Positions 53,816 through 60,777 of a DNA stretch of 64,000 nt are shown here, in pieces. Below the pieces are notes generated by a model. That model saw only the letters and a list, made by a program, of their open reading frames with translations. It was not told where the DNA came from and did not search any database. The DNA lies in contig NZ_JWIC01000006.1 of the NCBI RefSeq assembly GCF_000814765.1, positions 516,338 to 580,337 of the forward strand, given 5' to 3'. The stretch comes from Pseudoalteromonas luteoviolacea. Lineage in GTDB: Bacteria; Pseudomonadota; Gammaproteobacteria; Enterobacterales; Alteromonadaceae. A program made the translations under genes and the position numbers. Within the stretch, counting starts at the first letter, position 1; each line of letters opens with the position of its first letter.

Positions 53816-55774
53816 ATGATAAAAAGCTGCTTTAACTTTAATTTAAAGATAATACAAGTTGCCATTTTGGCACTAACATTAACAGCTTGTGGTGGAGGGG
53901 GAGGTGATAAAAACACTGCACCCAAATCAGATTCACAGGTGACATCAACTCAGGTAAATATAGATACGACTGCGCCAGTTATCACATTAAATGGTGACAA
54001 ACATGTTGAGATCTTGCTTGGCAATAGCTATACGGAGCTCGGCGCATTTGCCAAAGATAACGTTGATGGTGATTTAAGCGTCAGCTTATCTGGTTTAATT
54101 AATGTTAATCAAGTTGGTACTTATACGCTGACATACACTGCAACAGACAAAGCTGGCAATTCATCTAGTGTGCAAAGAGTCATTACGGTTATTGAATCTC
54201 CTGACAGTGAAGCGCCGATTGTAACACTCAATGGTGATAGGGAGATAACTTTAAGTTACGGTGAGGCCTATCAAGAGCTGGGAGCAACCGCAACCGACAA
54301 TCTAGATGAATCTGTTCATGTTGCAGTATCGGGTTTTGTAGACTCTTTTAAGCCTGATGTATACAAAATTGCATATACTGCGAGGGATAAGGCAGGGAAT
54401 ACGGGCACTGCATCTAGAGAAGTAACGGTACTGCCCCAAAAAGACATTACTGCGCCAGTAATAAGCTTAAATGGTAATAGTTATATAAAACTGTTCCTTA
54501 ATGAGTCTTACGAAGAACTTGGCGCATCCGCTATAGATGACTTTGACGGCGAGATAGAAACCACTACGTCCGGAAGTGTTGATACGCAGGCGGTTGGTAC
54601 TTATACGGTTACGTATACAGCTATCGACAAAGCAGGTAATTGTACAAGTGTTGAACGTACTGTGGATGTAATAATTCAAAGAGCCTTTATTACTACTTGG
54701 AAAACGGATAATACTGAATTCAAATCGACAGATGAGTACACGGTAAAGATTGCGACGATTGGAGATGGTTACAACTTCAATGTAGATTGGGGGGATGGTA
54801 AAGAAGATACGAATGTAACCAGCTCAATATCACATCGCTATGAAGCTGCGGGCACATACACTATTAAAATTACGGGAGATTTTCCTCGATTTTATTTTGA
54901 TGAAAATGAAGCTGATAGAAACAAAATTCTCTCAGTTGAGCAGTGGGGAGATATTCGTTGGTCTTCTATGGAAAGAGCATTTTTTAACTGTGCGAATTTA
55001 GTCGTTAACGCCCTTGATGCACCTGATCTTTCAAATGTTACAAACCTTTCTTATATGTTTGGATTTGCGGCTTCTTTAAATCAAGACATTAATCATTGGG
55101 ACGTATCCAACGTCACTGACATGACTGGTATGTTCCAAGGGGCTTTTATATTTAATCAGCCAATAGGCACTTGGGATGTATCAAATGTAGAGCGTATGGG
55201 CACTATGTTTAATGAGGCCTATAAATTTAATCAACCAATAGGTGATTGGAATGTCTCTAATTTACAAGTTATGTCTAACATGTTTAACCGCGCGACTGAT
55301 TTTGACCAGCCATTAGGCAGTTGGAATGTTGCTTCAGTCGTCTACATGAACGATGTGTTTCATTACGCAGAGTCATTTAATCAGGACATTGGAGACTGGA
55401 ATACATCTGCGGTATTTTACATGGGCCGTATGTTTAAAGGCGCATCTTCATTTAACCAGGATATTGGACGATGGAATGTATCCGGTGTGGCTTATATGAA
55501 TAGTATGTTTAAAAATGCGGATTCATTTGATCAAAACCTCAGAAACTGGGATGTTTCAAACTTGGTTAATATGAGCAGCATGTTTGAAGATATCACTCTG
55601 TCAGTGGAAAATTATGATGCAATTTTGCAAGGCTGGAGTGAGCTTCCTAATCCACCGCAAGGAATAGGGTTTCACGCTGGACATAGTCAATACTCTGAGC
55701 GTGGTAAAGTAGCTAGAGATATATTGACTGATATGCATAACTGGAACATTGCCGATGGAGGCCTAGTAGAGTAA
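53816..55774 (+). CDS. Surface lipoprotein with Ig-like repeats and BspA/DUF285 array
   Basis: 652 residues. A lipobox (LALTLTAC) follows the signal helix and a Gly linker, so it is lipid-anchored. Three near-identical Ig-like repeats (DUF5011/HYR type: TLNGD, then ELGA, then DKAGN) fill residues about 45-290; a short PKD-like piece (NVDWGDGKED) follows; then about seven DUF285/BspA units with MFxxAxxFNQPIGxWDVSNV and variants, residues about 400-600. BspA arrays bind host or surface ligands. Marine homologues are likely adhesins. TTG at 53801 also in frame; ATG chosen. Confidence 0.88.
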   Translation: MIKSCFNFNLKIIQVAILALTLTACGGGGGDKNTAPKSDSQVTSTQVNIDTTAPVITLNGDKHVEILLGNSYTELGAFAKDNVDGDLSVSLSGLINVNQVGTYTLTYTATDKAGNSSSVQRVITVIESPDSEAPIVTLNGDREITLSYGEAYQELGATATDNLDESVHVAVSGFVDSFKPDVYKIAYTARDKAGNTGTASREVTVLPQKDITAPVISLNGNSYIKLFLNESYEELGASAIDDFDGEIETTTSGSVDTQAVGTYTVTYTAIDKAGNCTSVERTVDVIIQRAFITTWKTDNTEFKSTDEYTVKIATIGDGYNFNVDWGDGKEDTNVTSSISHRYEAAGTYTIKITGDFPRFYFDENEADRNKILSVEQWGDIRWSSMERAFFNCANLVVNALDAPDLSNVTNLSYMFGFAASLNQDINHWDVSNVTDMTGMFQGAFIFNQPIGTWDVSNVERMGTMFNEAYKFNQPIGDWNVSNLQVMSNMFNRATDFDQPLGSWNVASVVYMNDVFHYAESFNQDIGDWNTSAVFYMGRMFKGASSFNQDIGRWNVSGVAYMNSMFKNADSFDQNLRNWDVSNLVNMSSMFEDITLSVENYDAILQGWSELPNPPQGIGFHAGHSQYSERGKVARDILTDMHNWNIADGGLVE

Positions 55775-55791
55775 GTATCCATTTCATTTTA

Positions 55792-55822
55792 AAAAGGCTC
55801 GTGTGATAAGCGGGCCTTTTAT
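55792..55822 (+). terminator. Terminator after the BspA-like gene
   Basis: AAAAGGCTCG / CGGGCCTTTT stem, one G-U, nine-base loop, T-rich end. Confidence 0.8.
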
Positions 55823-56014
55823 TTACCTAACTTAAAGTAATAGGCCGTATTTTCAGCTTTTAACTCGTTAGTTCAATATCTCTTGATGAGCACTATAGTT
55901 AACGCTTCATCTTTATTTGATATCCTCTCAAATGAGTTTGATTTTACGACTACTCACAGTTTCTCACATCAAAAGCATTTATAGTGTCTTTGACTTTATC
56001 TGTTAAGGAAGCAA

Positions 56015-56986
56015 ATGGTCATGATTCATTATAAGTTTTTGATAATATTACTTGTGTTTACTCTTACCTCTGTTCTAACTGCTTGCAATAATAAGCTAGC
56101 AGACAGTGATCTCGAATATACATCGCATACTTTTGATTCACTTAATCACCAACTCTCAGGACGTCTCTACAAACCAAAACATCATACAACATCCGATCCT
56201 ATCGTTATTATGGTACATGGAGATGGTGCAATGGATAGGACGGCAAAAAGCTATTACTTACCCATCATTCATGCTTTGGTAGAAAAAAATATTGCGACAT
56301 TTTCTTGGGATAAACCGGGAGTTGGCAGGTCAACAGGTCATTGGTTATCACAATCTATGGATGATAGAGCGTCTGAAGTCAGGGATGCAATTGATTACCT
56401 TCGTTCTGCAGGCTACCAACATAATCAGATCGGTTTACTCGGGTTTAGCCAAGCTAGCTGGGTGTTTGCAAACTTATATCATGATACGCGTGTTGAGTTT
56501 ATGGTGCTCGTTGGTGGTGCTGCTAATTGGTTGGCTCAGAGTCAATACAGTATGTGGATCCGTCTTGTAGAAGAAGAAAAAATTAGCATGGATGATGAAG
56601 CAGCACTGTTACGTATTGAGCAATTAAGTGCTGAGGAGTATAAATTAATAAAAGCAGGATACGATCACTACCTCGCAGCTATACTTCATCAAGATCCATT
56701 GATGCCTGAGCCGATAGGAGATGAAGCGCGGTTTAACTTTGTTCAAAAGAATATAGATTCAGATGTGCTTGAAGGTTATCGTCAACTCAACCTACCCATG
56801 TTTGCAATATATGGTGATAGTGACGTGCATGTGGACATTGAGCATAGCCAAACTGAATTTGCCTATGCCTTTGAAAATTCTAAACAACCTAATGCTAGCC
56901 TAGAGCAAGTGGTGATTAGTAACGCTTCGCATGGTCTACTAAAGCCTGAATTACCACTTGATGCTATTTTTTTCTATAAAGAATAG
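56015..56986 (+). CDS. Alpha/beta-hydrolase lipoprotein
   Basis: 323 residues. N-terminal helix and lipobox (SVLTAC) for anchoring. Alpha/beta hydrolase fold: oxyanion VMVHGDGAMD, nucleophile elbow LLGFSQAS (Ser), acidic region YGDSDVHVD and catalytic His in NASHGLL. Substrate unknown (esterase/peptidase). ATG has AAGGA six bases before it. Confidence 0.85.
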   Translation: MVMIHYKFLIILLVFTLTSVLTACNNKLADSDLEYTSHTFDSLNHQLSGRLYKPKHHTTSDPIVIMVHGDGAMDRTAKSYYLPIIHALVEKNIATFSWDKPGVGRSTGHWLSQSMDDRASEVRDAIDYLRSAGYQHNQIGLLGFSQASWVFANLYHDTRVEFMVLVGGAANWLAQSQYSMWIRLVEEEKISMDDEAALLRIEQLSAEEYKLIKAGYDHYLAAILHQDPLMPEPIGDEARFNFVQKNIDSDVLEGYRQLNLPMFAIYGDSDVHVDIEHSQTEFAYAFENSKQPNASLEQVVISNASHGLLKPELPLDAIFFYKE

Positions 56987-57129
56987 CCACTTCTCACCCG
57001 GTGCCATTGACACTATCGTTGATTGGATAGAATCACAACGAAGCAACGAGTGAATAAAAACTGCAGTTGAATAACAACGATATATATTTATCAGTTTGCA
57101 GCTAGTTTGCAGTTGAATGCCATTATGTA

Positions 57130-57165
57130 AATAGGGCGCAACTATTATATGTTGCGCCCTATTTG
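57130..57165 (+). terminator. Strong terminator at 57.1 kb
   Basis: Perfect 13-bp stem AATAGGGCGCAAC / GTTGCGCCCTATT with an eight-base loop. It lies 140 bases after the hydrolase stop, at the end of a non-coding stretch. Confidence 0.85.
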
Positions 57166-57529
57166 ATCAGAATGATGACATGGGTAATCGAAGCACCAAT
57201 GCATACCTGATAAACCTGAATAGGTTGCATAAAGAACAGCTTCGAAAAACAAGAACTCTGAAAAAAACGATAAAAGCGGTCTTAGAAATGACACAATATG
57301 AACAAAAGTGCTGAACACAGACTTTAATCCTTACAATCCACTTTATTAATATGGTAACCGCAAAAACCACTTTTCGTTCAAAAAGTCAGAAATTAAATAC
57401 AAGTTGAATGTACCTATATAGGTTAAATATTCCTTGGTTGATGTTATATTATAATTAATAATAGGTACTAAGCAGTTTGCGAGAATAAATCTCATTACTC
57501 GCTTATAAAAAGTGAGGTGTTATCAACAA
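57166..57529. other. Intergenic region with a doubtful basic small ORF
   Basis: A 44-codon ORF at 57180-57314 (MGNRSTNAYLINLNRLHKEQ, Lys/Arg-rich) has no ribosome-binding site; not called. A palindrome ACCTATATAGGT occurs at 57412-57423. Confidence 0.35.
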
Positions 57530-57966
57530 ATGGCTAAAAAGATCAAATTTTTCGCTAAGAACGACAAGTATTATCAGTTCTCGAACTTTGCAGGCTTTGG
57601 GTTTGAACTAGATGGTCATTATTGGAAAACCATGGAGCACTACTTTCAAGCTATGAAATTTGTGGGTACAGACCAGTTTGAGAAAATAAAGAACAGTGGT
57701 TCACCAAAGCAAGCAAAAGATTTGGGTCAGACGAGGGCAGTTCCAATACGCTCAGATTGGGATACCGTTAAAGAAGATGTGATGTTGGTTGGTTTACGTA
57801 AAAAGTTTCAAGACGAAGCTTGAAAGAACTGCTAATTGGGACGGGTAAAAAAGAGCTAATTGAAGATTCACCATTTGATAAATATTGGGGGATCGGTGCG
57901 AGTGGGAAAGGTAAGAATAGACTGGGGTTTCTTCTAATGAAACTTAGGGACGAACTAACGTCTTAA
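57530..57966 (+). pseudogene. NADAR-family protein, frameshifted
   Basis: The first frame (57530-57823) encodes a NADAR/YbiA-like start: FSNFAGFGFELDGHYWKTME and HYFQAMKF, ending with LRKKFQDEA and TGA. In another frame the same family continues without delay: LLIGTGKKELIEDSPFDKYW, then GIGASGKGKNRLGFLLMKLR and TAA at 57964. Restoring one base near 57820 (for example a third T in GCTT) would join the two into about 145 residues, the usual length. NADAR proteins act on ADP-ribose or riboflavin intermediates. This is a real frameshift or a sequencing error. Confidence 0.82.
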
Positions 57967-58074
57967 GAAGCCAAAAAAGTAGGATGTTTACTGGTTGGAT
58001 ATGGTTACTTTATTTATAATAGTTAAATAATATGCCTACCAGTGAGGCATCTCAGTTCTGTTGAGGAAAGCTTT

Positions 58075-58368
58075 TTGAATCGTACATTTAGAACGCAATT
58101 AGATTTTGTATCTGTAATAAAGTTATCTGCGACTTTGGGCTTTGGAAGTGGTATTTTTATTACTATATTAACTGTTTTACCTTTTTTCCACTCTGATCAA
58201 TCATTATTGGAGGGGGGATTGGTATTTTTGCTTACACCACTGGCTTCTGCGTTCGGTGGGGGAGTGACAGGTGCTTTTGGATTTCCTTTTTATTACTGGT
58301 ATAGCAATAAGATTAAAGGGCAGTATTTATCAGGAAAGTTCGCTGAAGAAACAGAGAATAAAGAGTAA
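58075..58368 (+). CDS. Small two-helix membrane protein
   Basis: 97 residues from TTG at 58075 (GAGGAAAG four bases upstream; GTG at 58042 is an alternative that adds eleven residues). Two membrane helices (about residues 15-38 and 50-77) with Gly-rich stretches (LGFGSGIF, FGGGVTGAFGFPF) and a charged tail (KFAEETENKE). No family recognised. Confidence 0.5.
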   Translation: MNRTFRTQLDFVSVIKLSATLGFGSGIFITILTVLPFFHSDQSLLEGGLVFLLTPLASAFGGGVTGAFGFPFYYWYSNKIKGQYLSGKFAEETENKE

Positions 58369-58563
58369 AGGCACATATAGTGAGCCAGGTTGTATATTTA
58401 AAGCAAATGAGTATTGATCTATAAGCTTAAATGCTGATTTCAGAATTAGAAAGTTGTTACTATTTTTAAAAAAATCAAACCACAAGCTGAACTTATCTAT
58501 ATTTAAAAATAACTAGGGCGATGTGCAATCGCCAAAAACAGTAGTATTTTATTAAGGGAGTAT

Positions 58564-59169
58564 ATGAGATTTATAATGCTATCAATGATTTTTTCTACAC
58601 ATGTCAGTGCAGAAGTTAATCTAGTTGATGTTGTTAATAAAATTGACTCAACAACGAGTTATAAATTATTAATAGATAAGTGTCCCGCAGATTATTTTCC
58701 CAAATCGAATTTATCTTCTCAAGACTACACCGACACTTGTTCAGTCAATCCTAATTTATGCTTAGAGCGTTGTGAAAGCGGTGATGCAAATTATTGCTCT
58801 TCGCTGGCAAACGTTATTCAAAATAATTTACAAAGCGGATATTACTCGGAAGCTTTATTTTCAAAATCTTGTCAATTAGGTTTGGTCATCGGTTGTACAA
58901 ATAGGGCTTCAGGCTTAATTAAGCATAATGGTGACTCATCTTTAAACTGTGCTGTAGAGACTTTTAAGTTAGCTTGTGCTCAAAAAGATGAATGGGGCTG
59001 TACTATGTATGGTGCTTTTTTAGCACAAGGGAAAGGCGTAAAAAGAAATTTCGATAAAGCATTAGAAGTTCTCAAAGTCAGTTGTCAAAATGGTATTGAC
59101 CATCCGGCATGTCAGCATGCCAAAAATATTAGTAGTCAGATTAAAACCGTCCTTAATAACAATCCATAA
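58564..59169 (+). CDS. Secreted Cys-rich Sel1-like repeat protein
   Basis: 201 residues with a weak signal peptide (MRFIMLSMIFSTHVSA). It carries Sel1-like helix pairs with evenly placed Cys (CLERCESGDANYCSSLA, KSCQLGLVIGCTNRASGLI, LACAQKDEWGCTMYGAFLAQ, VSCQNGIDHPACQHA), the disulfide-linked type as in Helicobacter Hcp proteins. A scaffold or enzyme-inhibitor function is possible. AAGGGAG precedes the ATG. Confidence 0.82.
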   Translation: MRFIMLSMIFSTHVSAEVNLVDVVNKIDSTTSYKLLIDKCPADYFPKSNLSSQDYTDTCSVNPNLCLERCESGDANYCSSLANVIQNNLQSGYYSEALFSKSCQLGLVIGCTNRASGLIKHNGDSSLNCAVETFKLACAQKDEWGCTMYGAFLAQGKGVKRNFDKALEVLKVSCQNGIDHPACQHAKNISSQIKTVLNNNP

Positions 59170-59643
59170 AACACAAGGCCCATTCAGGTTAGATGTTTGA
59201 CTGTGTATTTGCATTTAGCTTGAAAGGGACGTCCAAGATGATTTTTTTGCCTGTAAATAAAGGCGATAATTACGTGTGATGTATCTTTCCTTGATATTGA
59301 AATCCATAGAAATATTTGTACCCTCTTTAACTTTAAGTACGCTTGCATTGTGGTTGTGCCCTATAAAAAATGCCAAGACCTATGTGTTATTTTTTAGGTT
59401 ATATTCTCATTTTTTTCAGGTACTCTTATGATTGTTTTTATTCGATCTTTTATTAAATATTTGATATTAGAGAAAAGGTGTGGTTTTACAGAGTTAATTA
59501 TAGAGGTTAGGTTTTTCTCAGTTTCTCTTATGGTTTTTAAATTTATTTTAAATAAATTTATTTTTACTTAACTGAGTGTTGAATTTAAATTAAATTTTAA
59601 TTAATATCGATGTGGGTTAAGTTATAAATAAGGAAATATAATT
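59170..59643. other. Very AT-rich intergenic region
   Basis: No gene or clear hairpin seen; low GC. The promoter of the following secreted-protein gene probably lies at its right end. Confidence 0.45.
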
Positions 59644-59991
59644 ATGTTTAAACGTTTTTTAATGATTGGTACTTTGGCTTTATCTTTACAGGCAAACGCT
59701 GGAGGTAGCACTGAAAGCGGTAAAATTTCTCAAATGTATGTTAATGCGGGCTGGACTATGGTTCACTTGCCAAATTTAGTAACTACGGAGAAAGGAACAA
59801 AAAATAACCCTGACAGTTGTGAGAATAACCATTGGTATGCACTTGAGCCAAGTGATCAAAACTATACTACACTGCATTCTACGCTCATGACTGCACAGAT
59901 TTCAGAAAAGTCTGTACACTTTTGGGTTTCTGGGTGCGGTGGGCAAGATGGTAAATATCCAAAAATAACTAGTATTTGGCTAAATACTTAA
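59644..59991 (+). CDS. Small secreted protein with Cys pair
   Basis: 115 residues, signal peptide MFKRFLMIGTLALSLQANA. Mature part is beta-rich with Cys at NPDSCENNHWYAL and VSGCGGQDGKYP, likely one disulfide. The pattern (SC...YAL...L...A..GK.V.F.VSGC...YP.I) recurs in small secreted proteins of marine gammaproteobacteria, with no function known to me. AAGGA precedes the ATG. Confidence 0.6.
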   Translation: MFKRFLMIGTLALSLQANAGGSTESGKISQMYVNAGWTMVHLPNLVTTEKGTKNNPDSCENNHWYALEPSDQNYTTLHSTLMTAQISEKSVHFWVSGCGGQDGKYPKITSIWLNT

Positions 59992-60377
59992 ATATATATA
60001 ATCCGCCACCTTATTGAAAAGTGTGGCGGCTATAGAAAAAATAAGATTAATAAATTACATGTGTTTTATATTTATAATTAAATGGTTTTTACTTGATTTT
60101 TATGGCGTAATCTTTGTAAACTAATCTCTGATATATCACATCTGCTTAAAAGTAATGTTCTCAAGATTACTTAGAACCCTCAAAATTCTTATTATTATTT
60201 CTGTAAATGCAATATTTAAAATGAAAAAATATAAGTGTTATGCCTAGTATGTATACTGGACAATAAAAATGCTTAGTAAATCATTCATAATCATTGTATT
60301 AAATTCTTTCAATTTACACGACATAGACTTTGTGTGAAGAATACAGTTGAACGTTTTTTAAACATGCAAAGGAAATT
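59992..60377. other. AT-rich region upstream of the second peptide gene
   Basis: No gene seen. A partial palindrome CTAGTAT..ATACTGG near 60246-60262 may be a promoter element for the peptide at 60381. Confidence 0.35.
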
Positions 60378-60380
60378 ATG

Positions 60381-60554
60381 ATGAAATTACAGCTTAGTAA
60401 AAAAAACCTTAAAAACTTATGTGATAAAAAAGTTGTTGAGTCCGAGCAAACCCCATTAATAGCGGGTGGTGCGAGTGCTATCCCGCCAACTAGAGTTCAG
60501 AAAGGGTGCCCATATTTCTCGTACTACCCAGTTAATACTTGTCGTCCACGCTAA
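60381..60554 (+). CDS. Double-glycine-leader peptide, RiPP-like precursor (2 Cys core)
   Basis: 57 residues. It begins MKLQLSKKNLKNL and reads QTPLIAGG at residues 23-30, aligning with the leader of the peptide at 19750 (identical or similar at most leader positions, one gap). The 27-residue C-terminal part has two Cys (43 and 54), aromatic residues (PYFSYYP) and a basic end (CRPR). AAAGGA lies ahead of two adjacent ATG codons; the second matches the other peptide's start. The same upstream block (CAAAGGAAATTAT) occurs in both. A flavin oxidase gene starts 223 bases downstream. Real gene likely; class inferred. Confidence 0.72.
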   Translation: MKLQLSKKNLKNLCDKKVVESEQTPLIAGGASAIPPTRVQKGCPYFSYYPVNTCRPR

Positions 60555-60566
60555 TAACGTGGCGAA

Positions 60567-60587
60567 TAGGGCACATTGAGTGCCCTA
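60567..60587 (+). terminator. Hairpin after the second peptide gene
   Basis: Perfect 8-bp stem TAGGGCAC-ATTGA-GTGCCCTA, twelve bases past the stop; no T-run, so a stabiliser or weak terminator. Confidence 0.5.
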
Positions 60588-60777
60588 TGAAGTCTCATCT
60601 GCATTGCTAGAATAAGTATCGATACGACATAGTGATTTTCGATTAGTCTTCGCTTTCTTTCTGTCTAAACCCGTTTATCAGCTGTTTTATGGGTAAAGTA
60701 CCACGTAATATATTGTAATAGGATTAAATAATTACCTTTTCTATAGTGATTACTCCTAGCTAACAAGGAGCGAAATC

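Noticed and set aside
57180..57314. 44-codon basic ORF on the plus strand
   Set aside because: Reads like protein but has no ribosome-binding site and no recognisable family.
57167..57370. 67-codon minus-strand ORF
   Set aside because: Composition (Val/Phe/Cys/Arg-rich) fits the antisense of an AT-rich stretch and it has no ribosome-binding site.
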